From the NCBI RefSeq assembly GCF_012843905.1, contig NZ_JABAGC010000004.1, positions 62,001-126,000 on the forward strand: DNA of 64,000 nucleotides, in the 5' to 3' direction. How positions within the stretch are numbered: position 1 is the stretch's first letter; every line of letters begins with the position of its first letter. The notes below the pieces were generated by a model. It did no database searches, had not been told where the DNA came from, and saw nothing but the letters and a program-made list of their open reading frames with translations. This document shows, one piece after another, positions 1-9,830 of this stretch. Position numbers and translations under genes: made by a program. The stretch comes from Clostridium sp. SM-530-WT-3G. GTDB taxonomy: Bacteria; Bacillota; Clostridia; Clostridiales; Clostridiaceae.

Positions 1-1876
1 TTTCTACTAATGACTTTACAAGTGAAAGACCTATTCCACTACCTTCTCTTTTTCTAGTTAATAAATGTTCTGCTTGAGTAAATCTTTCAAATATCCTTTT
101 AGAATCTTCTATATCAATAGGCTCTCCATCATTTTTTATTTTTATCATTACTTTATTGCCATTATCTATCTCATCAACTTCTACATATATATTTCCATTA
201 GATGATGTAAACTTCATTGCATTTGATAATATATTTAGTATTATTCTTTCTATTTGATTTGGATCACAAGCAGTTATTATTTCTTCTTTGCTTGTATCAA
301 ATGTAATATTTCTCTTATTATCCTTCATATATATAGCTACCGATTGAATTATATTTTCAACCACTTCAACTATGTTATAATTCCCCATATTTATTTCAAA
401 AAAGCCTCCTTCTATTTTAGTTATATCTATCATATTATTGGCTAATTTTAAAAGTCTATATGAATTTTGCTTTATACTTGATATGTATCTGTAGAACTTA
501 TCGATATCAGGATATTTTTGATTGGTAATCATAAAATCAGTTATAACCTGTATAGTCGTTAGAATAATATTTATTGGAGTTTTAAATTCATGAGATAAAT
601 TTGCAAAAAACTCAGTTTTAAGTCCTTCTAATTCAACTATATGCTGTAACTCTTCCTTTTCTTGTTTCAACTTTTTAATCAAGCTTATATCATTAGCTGA
701 AATCATATAAATATTATCAGCTAAATAATTAAGATTTGCACTTACAGTTACCCATTTGTTGTTTTTACATAAAAGGCCAAAGGAAACTTTATGAGATTTT
801 CTATGATAATCTGATAGAATGTTCTCAACTTTACTTCTATCTTTAGGTGTAATCAATTCTAAATAATTTATTGAATTTAAATCCTCAACAGTCCATCCTA
901 CGACTTCGTTAAATTTTTTACTTGTTTCAAGCCAAACTGTTTTATTACCTTCTTTTTTAGCAAGTGCATAATAATCAATAGCACTATCTATCATAAGTTT
1001 TAACTTTTTCTGTGAATCACTTCTCATAGTTAATTCTTTATTTAAATTGTCTGTAAGTATCTTTTTATTCTGCATAAAAGACACTACAAGAGATGCACAT
1101 TTTATATACTCTTCTTTAGTTTCTACAGGCATATCTTTATAATAAATATGTATACATCCTAATAATTTATTGCTATTTTTTATTAAATATATGTACTCAA
1201 CTTCATTATTTTCAAGTCTATTAACTATTCTACACTTATCATTATTATTATAACTACTTTCAATTTCTTCTGTTATTATATATTCAAGTGGAAATAGATT
1301 TTTTGAATTTCCTAGTTTAGTATTAATCTTCATGGTATTTAGTTCATTATCGTAGAAATATAGCGATATACAATCGCACTTTGTAATATCTGTTAACTTT
1401 CCTAGCATCTCTTTGTATAATAATTCATCATCTATACTCTGTGGTCCATTCATAATATCGGCACATTTCTCAATAATATATTTTGATACTGATTTATCTC
1501 TTTCAATAACTCTTGATACACCACATATTAATTTTTCTTTTGCCCTACTATCAATTATTATAGTTTTAAATACTTCATTTTCAATTTCAACATTGTCTTT
1601 AATTATTCTATCTTCAATAAATGTTGATGTGCCATTTTCTAAAGTTATCTTATCTCCTTCACGACATAATTTTGCGAGCTTTTCACTTCTAAAATCAATA
1701 TCATATTTTCCTATAATCTCTTCTCTTTTTATACCAGTATTTTTTTCAATTTCTTTATTCACATATATATACTTTCCATCTGAATTTTTTAAAAATACTT
1801 GAAATGGTATGCTATCTAAAATTTGTTCCAAATCTTCTATGGTATAATTTCTAGTTTTTACTCCATTATTACTCAT
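1..1876 (-). CDS. PAS-type sensor histidine kinase, C-terminus beyond window (partial)
   Basis: An uninterrupted minus-strand frame of about 625 codons starts at ATG 1876-1874 (MSNNGVKTRNYTIEDLEQ) and runs off the left edge inside the ATPase domain. In order one sees an N-terminal PAS-like segment, a middle region of GAF-like size, a second PAS-like segment, the HisKA H-box FFANLSHEFKTP, the N-box (NQIERIILNILSNAMKF) and the G2 box GSGIGLSLV. No membrane helix is visible, so a cytoplasmic kinase is inferred. It matches the complete neighbouring kinase at 2281-4329 along its whole length, so the two are a tandem duplication. No response regulator gene is adjacent; the phosphorylation target is unknown. 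Confidence 0.9.
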   Translation of the reverse strand, partial: MSNNGVKTRNYTIEDLEQILDSIPFQVFLKNSDGKYIYVNKEIEKNTGIKREEIIGKYDIDFRSEKLAKLCREGDKITLENGTSTFIEDRIIKDNVEIENEVFKTIIIDSRAKEKLICGVSRVIERDKSVSKYIIEKCADIMNGPQSIDDELLYKEMLGKLTDITKCDCISLYFYDNELNTMKINTKLGNSKNLFPLEYIITEEIESSYNNNDKCRIVNRLENNEVEYIYLIKNSNKLLGCIHIYYKDMPVETKEEYIKCASLVVSFMQNKKILTDNLNKELTMRSDSQKKLKLMIDSAIDYYALAKKEGNKTVWLETSKKFNEVVGWTVEDLNSINYLELITPKDRSKVENILSDYHRKSHKVSFGLLCKNNKWVTVSANLNYLADNIYMISANDISLIKKLKQEKEELQHIVELEGLKTEFFANLSHEFKTPINIILTTIQVITDFMITNQKYPDIDKFYRYISSIKQNSYRLLKLANNMIDITKIEGGFFEINMGNYNIVEVVENIIQSVAIYMKDNKRNITFDTSKEEIITACDPNQIERIILNILSNAMKFTSSNGNIYVEVDEIDNGNKVMIKIKNDGEPIDIEDSKRIFERFTQAEHLLTRKREGSGIGLSLVKSLVE

Positions 1877-2133
1877 CTCTTTACCCCTTATAATTTATCA
1901 ATTAAATTATCACAAATTTACTTTTTTATTACATATTATATTTTAGCATATTTTTCATTTTTTCAACATATTTTCATAAAAAAATATCTTATTTTTATTA
2001 AAATATCATATTTTTTACTAATTAAAGAAAAAACAACCATCAAGAACCTTATTCTTTAATAAAAATAGCAAGCAATATCTTTATTACTACCTTATAATAA
2101 TCTTTAATAATAAACTGCATAACAACAAATAAA

Positions 2134-2174
2134 GTTCCTATAAGAATACTTTTTAATAGTATTTTTATAGGAAC
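2134..2174 (-). terminator. Hairpin terminator after the second histidine kinase
   Basis: A 16-bp stem (2134-2149 with 2159-2174, one G-U pair) lies about 105 bases beyond the stop of the kinase at 2281 and is followed on the minus strand by a T-rich stretch. The rest of the 1877-2280 interval is AT-rich and shows no gene. Confidence 0.65.
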
Positions 2175-2280
2175 TTAATATAATATTTATTATATTAAAT
2201 TTCAATAACTACCCATGTTTATCTTAATTGATTTTAAAACAGTATCTGCGTTTTAATTATTAAAAACACTCTTTAAATTT

Positions 2281-4329
2281 TTAATTATATATATCTGAAA
2301 ATTCTATATCAAATCTTTCAATTTTAGAATTAAGATTCTTCTGTAATATATTATTGGAATCTGAATCTGACACACTTCTTATAGGTAGTTCTATGCAGAA
2401 TTCTGTTCCTTCTTCAATTTCCGTATTAACATATATTTTTCCATCATGCATTTCCACTAAAGACTTTACAAGAGCCAAGCCTATACCACTACCTTCTCTT
2501 TTCCTAGTTAATAATTGTTCCGATTGAGTAAACCTATCAAATATCTTTTCAGCATCTTCTGCATCAATAGGTTCTCCATCATTTCGTACTTTTATTATCA
2601 GTGTTTTACAATCATTTAAAAAATCAATATTCACATATATATTTCCATTAGATGATGTAAATTTCATCGCATTAGATAAAATATTTAATATTATTCTTTC
2701 AATTTGATTTGGATCACATGCTGTAATTATTTCCTCTTCAACTGTATCAAATGTTATATTTCTCTTGTTATGTTTCATATACGAAGATACTGATTGAACT
2801 ATATTTTCAACTACTTCAACAATATTGTAATTTCCCATATTGATTTCATAAAACCCACCATCTATTTTAGTTATATCAATCATATTATTTGCTAATTTTA
2901 AAAGTCTGAATGAATTTTGCTTTATACTTGATATATATCTATAAAATTTCTCATAATCAGGATACCTTTGATTTGCAATCATAAAACTCGTTATAACTTG
3001 TATAGTTGTTAGAATAATATTTATTGGTGTCTTAAATTCATGGGACAAATTTGCAAAAAATTCAGTTTTAAGACTTTCAAGTTCGACTATGTGCTCTAGT
3101 TCTTCTTTATCTTTTTTAAGCTCTGTAATAATACTTATGTCATTGGCTACAACCATATAAATATCATCTGCTAAATAATTTATATTTGCATCTAATGTAA
3201 CATATTTTCCATCCTTACACAAAAGTTCAAAACACACCTTACAGCTTCTTTTACGATATGCTGATAATATATTTTGTACTTTTTTTCTATCTTTAGGATG
3301 AATAAACTCCATGTAATGCGTAGAATTTAAATCATCAACAGTCCATCCAATAGTATTATCAAATCCTTTGCTTGTTTCAAGCCAGATAGTCTTATCTCCA
3401 TCACTTTTAGCAAGTGCATAATAATCAATTGAGCTATCTATCATAAGCTGTAGCTTTTCTTGTGAATTTTTCCTCATCTGTAGCTCTTTATTAAGATTGT
3501 CTGTAAGTATCTTTTTATTCTGCATAAATGATAATACAAGACATATATATTTTACAAATTCCTCTTTAATTTCAACAGGATCATTTTTATGATAAATATG
3601 TACACATCCTAATAACTTATTACTATCCTTTAAAAGATAAATATTATTTACCCCACCATTATCAAGTCTACTAATAATAGCACAATTATTATTTTCAAAA
3701 TATTCACTTTTCATTTCTTTACTTATTATGTAACTTTGCGGAAATAATCTTCTTTTATTGCCCAAATTAACATGCATATTCATTTCATTTAAAGTATCAT
3801 CATAAAAATATAAAGCTACATTATCAGCTTTTGTTCCCGCTTTAAGCTTCATCAATATTTCAGTATGTACAACTTCACTGTCTATAGTCTGTACACCATT
3901 CATAATATCTCCACACTTTTCAATAATATAATTAGAAACAGTTTTATCAACAGTTACAAACTTAGCCGCACCACATATTAATTTTTCTTTTGTTCTACTG
4001 TCAAACAATATTGTTTTAAATAATTCATATGCAGTTTCAATATTTCCCATAACTAACTTATCTTCTATAAAGGTTGCTTTCCCTCGCTTTAATACTAATT
4101 TATCCCCATCTGTGCATATTTTAGCCATTTCCTTGCTTCTAAAATCAACATCATATTTTCCAATAATATCTTCTTTTTTTAATCCTACCTTATCTGCTGC
4201 TTCTTTATTTATATATTTATATTTTCCATCAGCTTCTTTAAGATAAACTTCATAAGGAATACTATCTAAAATCTGTTCTAAATCTTCTATAGTATAACTT
4301 CTAGTTATAACTTTATTCTGGTTGTTCAT
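2281..4329 (-). CDS. Orphan PAS-type sensor histidine kinase
   Basis: A 682-residue soluble histidine kinase. A PAS-like domain covers about residues 12-120, a GAF-like middle region about 130-270, and a second PAS-like domain about 290-405. HisKA follows with phosphorylatable His430 in ANLSHEFKTPIN, then the HATPase domain with an N-box near 541-556, the G1 box NDGEPID near 583 and G2 GSGIGLALV at 613-621. No signal peptide or membrane helix is apparent. The upstream neighbour is a near-copy, and neither has a response regulator beside it. In clostridia orphan kinases of this general kind can feed phosphate to Spo0A; that role is only a hypothesis here. Confidence 0.9.
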   Translation of the reverse strand: MNNQNKVITRSYTIEDLEQILDSIPYEVYLKEADGKYKYINKEAADKVGLKKEDIIGKYDVDFRSKEMAKICTDGDKLVLKRGKATFIEDKLVMGNIETAYELFKTILFDSRTKEKLICGAAKFVTVDKTVSNYIIEKCGDIMNGVQTIDSEVVHTEILMKLKAGTKADNVALYFYDDTLNEMNMHVNLGNKRRLFPQSYIISKEMKSEYFENNNCAIISRLDNGGVNNIYLLKDSNKLLGCVHIYHKNDPVEIKEEFVKYICLVLSFMQNKKILTDNLNKELQMRKNSQEKLQLMIDSSIDYYALAKSDGDKTIWLETSKGFDNTIGWTVDDLNSTHYMEFIHPKDRKKVQNILSAYRKRSCKVCFELLCKDGKYVTLDANINYLADDIYMVVANDISIITELKKDKEELEHIVELESLKTEFFANLSHEFKTPINIILTTIQVITSFMIANQRYPDYEKFYRYISSIKQNSFRLLKLANNMIDITKIDGGFYEINMGNYNIVEVVENIVQSVSSYMKHNKRNITFDTVEEEIITACDPNQIERIILNILSNAMKFTSSNGNIYVNIDFLNDCKTLIIKVRNDGEPIDAEDAEKIFDRFTQSEQLLTRKREGSGIGLALVKSLVEMHDGKIYVNTEIEEGTEFCIELPIRSVSDSDSNNILQKNLNSKIERFDIEFSDIYN

Positions 4330-4600
4330 TGCTTCCTCTCCTAAATCTATACCCTACAATCATGTAGTTTTTCAAACAAATAATATCAATATAATTTATT
4401 ATATGTAATATTTTAGCATATTTTTCTCTATTTAGTCTATTTTCTCCAAAAATACTAACTGTTCAGCAATAGAAGATAATTTTTTCAAATTTATTATATT
4501 ATACGTATACATAATGTCATTTTTTTAACTTTACAAATACAAAACTAATTTATTTCTAATTTCTCACTTATTACTCTTTTATACAAAACATAATTTTGCA

Positions 4601-4635
4601 AAAAAAAGAAATGGTCAAAATATAACCACTTCTTT
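4601..4635 (-). terminator. Rho-independent terminator of the glutamine synthetase gene
   Basis: An 11-bp stem (4605-4615 with 4625-4635) is followed on the minus strand by a run of about eight T residues. It lies about 65 bases after the glutamine synthetase stop codon. Confidence 0.8.
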
Positions 4636-4650
4636 CTTGCATTCATTCAA

Positions 4651-4698
4651 CTACAATTTCATAGCCGCATCAAAAGCTGTTCTGCCAACATTGATGAT
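4651..4698 (-). pseudogene. Possible coding relic just after glutamine synthetase
   Basis: Directly after the glnA stop, in the +1 frame, a 15-codon stretch reads IINVGRTAFDAAMKL and ends at TAG (4653-4651). It looks more protein-like than the AT-rich surroundings and may be the tail of a lost gene. The family is not recognised, and chance cannot be excluded over so short a stretch. Confidence 0.25.
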
Positions 4699-4699
4699 A

Positions 4700-6793
4700 C
4701 TAAACATTAAATAACATATCCTCATAAGTTGGCATTGGCCAGAATTCTTTATCTACAATTGTCTCAAGCTTGTCTGCATCTCTTCTTAATGAATCCATTT
4801 GAGCAAATACTTCATATCTATACATCTTAGCTAATTCAGCCATATCTCCATTAAAGTTTTCAGCTTTTTCTACTACTGTTTCAAGAAGTTTGATATTTTT
4901 ATTTAATGAAGCTGCTAAAACTGAAACATCTTTTAATAAATCTGCTTGTACAGAAGTATCTGTGTCAAGGCCAGTAGCTTTAATAGCATTAATTGACTCT
5001 GCTAAGTTTCCTTCAAATTTAAGTACTGAAGGTAAAATTTGACGTTTAGCTATTTCAAGTGTTGTTAATGCTTCTATATTTATTGTCTTAGTATAATTTT
5101 CAAGCATAATTTCATAGCGTGCTGTAGCTTCTACTCTTGATAATACTTTATGTTTTTCTAAAACTTCAAGATTCTTATCAGCTATATAAGCTTGTGCCGC
5201 TTCAACTGTAGACTTAAGATTTGGAAGTCCTCTTCTTTCAGCTTCTTCTACCCATTCATCTGAGTATCCATTTCCATTAAATATTATCTTTTTATGCTTT
5301 CTAACTAAATCTGTTAATAAGGAATCTATTTCTGAATTTATGTCTGAAGCATTCTCTAATCTATCAGCAATTTGTGAAAGACTTTCTGCTACGATTGTAT
5401 TTAATATATAGTTACAGCACCCAATAGAATCAGATGAAGCTACCATTCTAAATTCAAATTTATTTCCTGTAAATGCAAATGGTGATGTTCTATTTCTATC
5501 AGTTGCATCCTTAGGTAAATGAGGTAAAGTATCTACACCAATTGCTAAATCGCTAGATTCAATTGAACTTGTAGCTGTTCCCCTTTCAATTTGTTCTAAT
5601 ATATCTTCAAGCTGATCTCCAAGGAACATAGAAACTATAGCAGGAGGTGCTTCATTTGCTCCAAGTCTATGATCATTACCAGCATTTGCAGCTGAAACTC
5701 TTAATAAATCTGGATATTCGTCAACTGCTTTAATTACAGCACATAAGAATAATAAGAATTGCTTATTATTATGGGGATTTTTACCTGGATTTAATAGATT
5801 TATTCCATCATCTGTACTCATTGACCAGTTATTATGTTTTCCTGAACCATTGATTCCTTCAAATGGTTTTTCATGTAGCAAGCAGTATAATCCATGTTTA
5901 GCTGCTACCTTTTTCATTATTTCCATTGTTAATTGATTTTGGTCTGCTGCAATATTAGTTGTTGTAAATACTGGTGCAAGTTCATGTTGTGCTGGAGCTA
6001 CTTCGTTATGTTTAGTTTTAGCATAAATTCCAAGCTTCCAAAGCTCTTCATCTAAATCTTTCATAAATGCTGAAACTCTTGGTTTTAAAACTCCAAAATA
6101 GTGATCATCTAATTCTTGTCCTTTTGGTGGTTTTGCTCCAAATAAAGTTCTTCCAGTTAAAATAATATCTTTACGGGCATCATACATTTTCTTATCTATT
6201 AAGAAATATTCTTGTTCTGGCCCTACTGTAGTAGTAACTTTCTTTGAAGTAGTATTGCCTAATAATCTTAATACACGTAAAGCTTGTTTATTTATAGCTT
6301 CCATTGAACGTAATAATGGAGTTTTCTTATCTAGTGCTTCTCCGTTATACGAACAGAATGCTGTAGGTATGCATAATGAACCATCTTTAATAAATGCTGG
6401 TGAAGTACAATCCCATGCTGTATATCCTCTAGCTTCAAATGTAGCTCTAAGTCCACCTGATGGGAATGAAGATGCATCTGGTTCACCTTGGATTAATTCT
6501 TTGCCTGAGAATTCTAATATAGCTTTTCCATGTTCAGCTGGGCTTATAAAAGCATCATGCTTTTCTGCTGTAATACCTGTCATTGGTTGAAACCAATGTG
6601 TAAAATGTGTAGCTCCTTTTTCAGTTGCCCAATCCTTCATGGCAGATGCAACTACATCTGCAACTTCAGGGTCTAGTGCTGTACCCTCTTCTATAGTCTT
6701 TCTTAAAGCCTTATATGTAGCCTTTGGAAGACGTTCCTTCATTACAGTATCATTAAATACATTTGTTCCAAAAAATTCATTAACTTTTTCCAT
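4700..6793 (-). CDS. glnA: Type III glutamine synthetase (GSIII)
   Basis: Makes glutamine from glutamate, ammonia and ATP in the cytoplasm. The 697-residue length and the motif [14 protein letters not shown] (103-116) are typical of the large GSIII class, not the 440-residue GSI class. Further catalytic-core motifs are [10 protein letters not shown] (191-200), NEVAPAQHE (263-271) and [13 protein letters not shown] (312-324), which includes the ammonia/ATP-binding region. The start is supported by a GAGGA ribosome site 8-10 bases upstream. It stands alone, with its own promoter, a leader hairpin and a terminator, so expression is probably controlled at the leader. Confidence 0.95.
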   Translation of the reverse strand: MEKVNEFFGTNVFNDTVMKERLPKATYKALRKTIEEGTALDPEVADVVASAMKDWATEKGATHFTHWFQPMTGITAEKHDAFISPAEHGKAILEFSGKELIQGEPDASSFPSGGLRATFEARGYTAWDCTSPAFIKDGSLCIPTAFCSYNGEALDKKTPLLRSMEAINKQALRVLRLLGNTTSKKVTTTVGPEQEYFLIDKKMYDARKDIILTGRTLFGAKPPKGQELDDHYFGVLKPRVSAFMKDLDEELWKLGIYAKTKHNEVAPAQHELAPVFTTTNIAADQNQLTMEIMKKVAAKHGLYCLLHEKPFEGINGSGKHNNWSMSTDDGINLLNPGKNPHNNKQFLLFLCAVIKAVDEYPDLLRVSAANAGNDHRLGANEAPPAIVSMFLGDQLEDILEQIERGTATSSIESSDLAIGVDTLPHLPKDATDRNRTSPFAFTGNKFEFRMVASSDSIGCCNYILNTIVAESLSQIADRLENASDINSEIDSLLTDLVRKHKKIIFNGNGYSDEWVEEAERRGLPNLKSTVEAAQAYIADKNLEVLEKHKVLSRVEATARYEIMLENYTKTINIEALTTLEIAKRQILPSVLKFEGNLAESINAIKATGLDTDTSVQADLLKDVSVLAASLNKNIKLLETVVEKAENFNGDMAELAKMYRYEVFAQMDSLRRDADKLETIVDKEFWPMPTYEDMLFNV

Positions 6794-6847
6794 ACTTAAT
6801 TCCTCTTTCCATATTTACTTATTGCATATACTTTATTGCTAAAAATA

Positions 6848-6893
6848 AAAAGGAGCCAAAGAATACGCATATACGCATATTTCCTTGACTCCA
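6848..6893 (-). terminator. Leader hairpin/attenuator candidate upstream of glnA
   Basis: In the minus-strand leader a 12-bp stem (GGAGTCAAGGAA with TTCTTTGGCTCC, two wobble pairs) encloses a twice-repeated TATGCGTA unit and is followed by TTTTTATTTTT. It sits between the promoter and the start codon, so it is a candidate regulated terminator, for example for an RNA-binding antiterminator. The regulator is not in the window. Confidence 0.55.
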
Positions 6894-6940
6894 TTGTCAA
6901 CAACTTGTTTGAATTCAAATAATTTACTTACTATATGAAT

Positions 6941-6969
6941 ATAATACTTTATTTTTTAAAAATTTACAA
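6941..6969 (-). promoter_or_regulatory. Probable sigma-A promoter of glnA
   Basis: On the minus strand a -35 TTGTAA (6969-6964) and a -10 TATTAT (6946-6941) are separated by 17 bases. This predicts a leader of about 140 nt that includes the attenuator hairpin. Confidence 0.5.
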
Positions 6970-7052
6970 TACAAAAAAATGATTTTTTGAAAATTTTTCT
7001 TCATAATATTTTTTAAGATTTATTATCTATTTAAATACTATCCTATATAAAG

Positions 7053-7508
7053 TTATAAATCCTTCAAGTACTTTTCATATCCCCTACTTTCCATCTCACT
7101 TTTAGGAATAAATTCCAATGCCGCAGAATTAATACAATATCTAAGTCCACCTTTTTCTATTGGTCCATCCTCAAATACATGTCCTAGATGAGAATCTGCT
7201 TCTTCACTTCTGACTTCAGTTCTAATCATGCCGTGACTAAAATCTTGTTTTTCTTTTACTACCTTATCATCTATGGGTCTTGTAAAAGCTGGCCATCCAC
7301 ATCCAGAATTATATTTATCTCGCGATGAAAACAAAGGCTTTTTACTTACAACATCAACATAAATCCCCTCTTCAAAGTGATTATCAAACTCGTTATTATA
7401 TGGAGGTTCTGTTCCACTTTCTTGAGTAACTTTATATTGCAAAGGAGTCAGCCTCTTCTTTAATTCCTCCTTATCAAATTTAGAACTTTCTTTATTTAAG
7501 TCTTTCAT
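7053..7508 (-). CDS. msrB: Peptide-methionine (R)-S-oxide reductase MsrB
   Basis: Reduces the R-epimer of methionine sulfoxide in proteins using thiols. The 151-residue protein carries the family motifs SGTEPPYNN (31-39), SGCGWPAF (68-75), SHLGHVF (106-112) and [11 protein letters not shown], with the catalytic cysteine at 125. The zinc-binding CxxC pairs found in some MsrB proteins are absent. An AAGGAG site precedes the ATG by 8 bases. It stands alone between glnA and the CooS-like gene; MsrA is not adjacent. Confidence 0.93.
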   Translation of the reverse strand: MKDLNKESSKFDKEELKKRLTPLQYKVTQESGTEPPYNNEFDNHFEEGIYVDVVSKKPLFSSRDKYNSGCGWPAFTRPIDDKVVKEKQDFSHGMIRTEVRSEEADSHLGHVFEDGPIEKGGLRYCINSAALEFIPKSEMESRGYEKYLKDL

Positions 7509-7592
7509 AATATCATTCTCCTTCTTTCATTACTTATTGTACACAACTCAAAATAAACTTATTATAATATAAAGCTTTTGATTAAACAATAA

Positions 7593-7632
7593 TACCGTAT
7601 ACTTAATATTTTTAATTATTACGTATACGGCA
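7593..7632 (-). terminator. Hairpin terminator after the CooS-family gene
   Basis: CCGTATAC (7595-7602) and GTATACGG (7623-7630) form a perfect 8-bp stem about 60 bases after the CooS-family stop. T-rich sequence follows on both strands, so it may act in both directions. Confidence 0.5.
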
Positions 7633-7692
7633 TTTTTTATTATCATTTTATTTTATAAATCATATCATTTTTTTAGTCTTTATTATAATATA

Positions 7693-9609
7693 TTATTTAA
7701 GTCCAAGTTTTTGTCTCTTACTTATTATATGAGCTTCTATAGCTTCAGCTACTTCAACTGGATCATCCCCTAGTGCCACTTTTCCACCAGTTATTCCTTC
7801 GAGATCTTCTGTTAAAAGTTTTACTAGATTTGGAGCACCTGTAACAAATGGTGTAGGCGATAAATGTGTATATGCTCCATACGCTAATGCAAATATACCA
7901 TCTATAGTTGCCTTTTGTTCCATCCATTCTGGTGCTGTAACTGCTATTGGCAAATCTGGAATATCAAGATTTAAATGATCAGCAAGCGCTGTAACAAGCA
8001 TTGATATTCTTCCTGTATCTGTACAAGTACCAAAGCTCAATACTGGAGGTATTTTGAGCAAATGACATACTTCCTTTAAACCTTCTCCAGCATATTTATC
8101 AATAGCTTCTAAGTTTGCAAGACCTGCTACTTCAAGTCCATGATTACCACAGCCTCCTGCAACAACTAATATATCTCTTTTTACTAATTCCTTTGTTAAG
8201 TTGACTGTATTCCAGTCTTGAGGGCCATTTCTAAGTGTTGAACAATTTGCAAGTGCAACAACACCTTTTAATTTACCTGATGTAAGTACATCAACTAGTG
8301 GATCAAGTGTTCCACCAAGAGCTCCTACAACTGCTTCTGTTGAAAATCCTGCAATAGCTTTTGTAACATGTTTAGGAACCATTGGTTTTATTTTACCATG
8401 TCTCTTCTTAAAGTTTTCTATTGCTACCTTAATTAAATTATCTGCCATTTCATCAGCTTTTTGTGGATAATAAGGCATTTTATGTTCAGTTCCTGGTACA
8501 CCAATTATTGTACTTATACTTACTAAAGCTAATTGATACTTTTCTGCATATTGATCAATAGCTGGTGGCGAACAATTTTCTTCCATTGCAAGTGCATCGA
8601 CAGTTCCAGTAGCCAATAACGGCTCAATAGCTAGCCAGTTACCCATTAAACCAACGAATATATCATCTACCTCAAATCTCTGTAGTAATTCCTGTCCTGT
8701 TTCAATAGATCCTACTACTCTTATTCCTTTAGCTCCTGCTTTTATTGCTTCATCCTTGTATTCACCTTTTCTAAGCTTTTCAATAGTAGCTGCTCCTATC
8801 CAAGGCTGATGACCATTAAATACTATATTTACATAGTCAGGATCCATTATACCTAAATCAGTATCTACTTCATGAGGCATGGGAGTTCCAAATAAAATAT
8901 CTTGAGTCATTTCAAGTCCAATTTGTGCTGTATATATTGTAGATAATCCTAGTCTAAGAGCTTTTGTAGCCAAAGATACATAATCTCCATCAACATTTGT
9001 CAAACAACTTGCTATTGAATTTTGAACTTCGTGATTAATACCTGAAGGATATATATGTAATTCTTTCCACACTGGCTTTCTCTTTTTAGGTGCAAATGCT
9101 TCTGTCACTATACTTTCTTCATCTGGACCATTTTTCATCTCTTTATCAAGTAAATCAGCAAGCTGTACTGCTAGTTTGTTAATATCTTGCTTAGTATCTA
9201 TTCCAACCTTTTCGCACATCCATTTAAGTTTAGCTTCATCTTTTATTTTAAATGGTGTTTTTCCTTCTCCAGTAGCTCTAAGAGTTCTGAATGCTTCAAA
9301 TGCATGATGTGCATAAGTAGCTGCTCCCATTATATTTCTCATAAGAAAATTTCTCATAGCCATAGCATCTGGACCAATACCACATACTCCTTTATCAGCA
9401 CCAGTTTTTTCATTAATTCTACAAGGACCTTGTGTACATAACTGACAGCTTACCCCTTGAAGACAAAATTTACATCGTATTTTTTCTTGTGGTTCCCATC
9501 TTGAAAAAACACTTGAGAGTCCATCTGTCTGTATTCTCTTTAGCATTTCTTCAACAGAATCGTGATAACTTACACGACCTTCTAATTTTTCTCTAATTGT
9601 TTCGCTCAT
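7693..9609 (-). CDS. CooS-family (anaerobic CO dehydrogenase scaffold) protein with altered cluster ligands
   Basis: The 638 residues follow the nickel CO dehydrogenase catalytic subunit from end to end. B-cluster cysteines are visible at 55, 58, 63 and 76 (CQLCTQGPC, then GVCG). The D-cluster region has C46-x2-C49, with Ser54 at the usual second ligand position. For the active-site C-cluster, His267, Cys346, Cys456, Cys487 and Cys529 match the family ligands, but the usual GICCTGNE segment reads GSIETGQE, putting Glu303 where a cluster cysteine belongs. Lys566 matches the conserved catalytic lysine. No cooC, cooF or acs genes are nearby. CO oxidation should not be assumed; it may hold a different Fe-S or Fe-S-O cluster. 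Confidence 0.85.
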   Translation of the reverse strand: MSETIREKLEGRVSYHDSVEEMLKRIQTDGLSSVFSRWEPQEKIRCKFCLQGVSCQLCTQGPCRINEKTGADKGVCGIGPDAMAMRNFLMRNIMGAATYAHHAFEAFRTLRATGEGKTPFKIKDEAKLKWMCEKVGIDTKQDINKLAVQLADLLDKEMKNGPDEESIVTEAFAPKKRKPVWKELHIYPSGINHEVQNSIASCLTNVDGDYVSLATKALRLGLSTIYTAQIGLEMTQDILFGTPMPHEVDTDLGIMDPDYVNIVFNGHQPWIGAATIEKLRKGEYKDEAIKAGAKGIRVVGSIETGQELLQRFEVDDIFVGLMGNWLAIEPLLATGTVDALAMEENCSPPAIDQYAEKYQLALVSISTIIGVPGTEHKMPYYPQKADEMADNLIKVAIENFKKRHGKIKPMVPKHVTKAIAGFSTEAVVGALGGTLDPLVDVLTSGKLKGVVALANCSTLRNGPQDWNTVNLTKELVKRDILVVAGGCGNHGLEVAGLANLEAIDKYAGEGLKEVCHLLKIPPVLSFGTCTDTGRISMLVTALADHLNLDIPDLPIAVTAPEWMEQKATIDGIFALAYGAYTHLSPTPFVTGAPNLVKLLTEDLEGITGGKVALGDDPVEVAEAIEAHIISKRQKLGLK

Positions 9610-9726
9610 ACTTATTGTACTGTTCTCCTTTCTATATATAAATAGTTATTTACATGTTTTATTCTTTTCAATACAATAAGTATTATTTGTATTCTAATTA
9701 AAATTATTCAAAAATTTGTATACAAA

Positions 9727-9759
9727 AAAACGTATGAATTAAAACAATTCATACGTTTT
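9727..9759 (-). terminator. Bidirectional hairpin terminator, cgtatgaat type, copy 1
   Basis: A 14-bp perfect stem (9727-9740 with 9746-9759) has a 5-base loop and T-runs on both sides. It lies between the 6S-like RNA and the CooS-family gene. Related hairpins are at 16957-16992 and 24271-24307. Confidence 0.7.
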
Positions 9760-9793
9760 ATCTTTAGAAAAAGTGATTTCTTATTATGCAAAA

Positions 9794-9821
9794 ATTATAT
9801 AAATATAGTCGTTTATATAAT
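9794..9821 (-). terminator. Hairpin downstream of 6S-like RNA copy A
   Basis: ATTATATAAA and TTTATATAAT (9794-9803 and 9812-9821) pair perfectly and are followed by TTTT on the minus strand, about 10 bases past the probable 3' end of the RNA. Confidence 0.45.
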
Positions 9822-9830
9822 CTTAATTTA

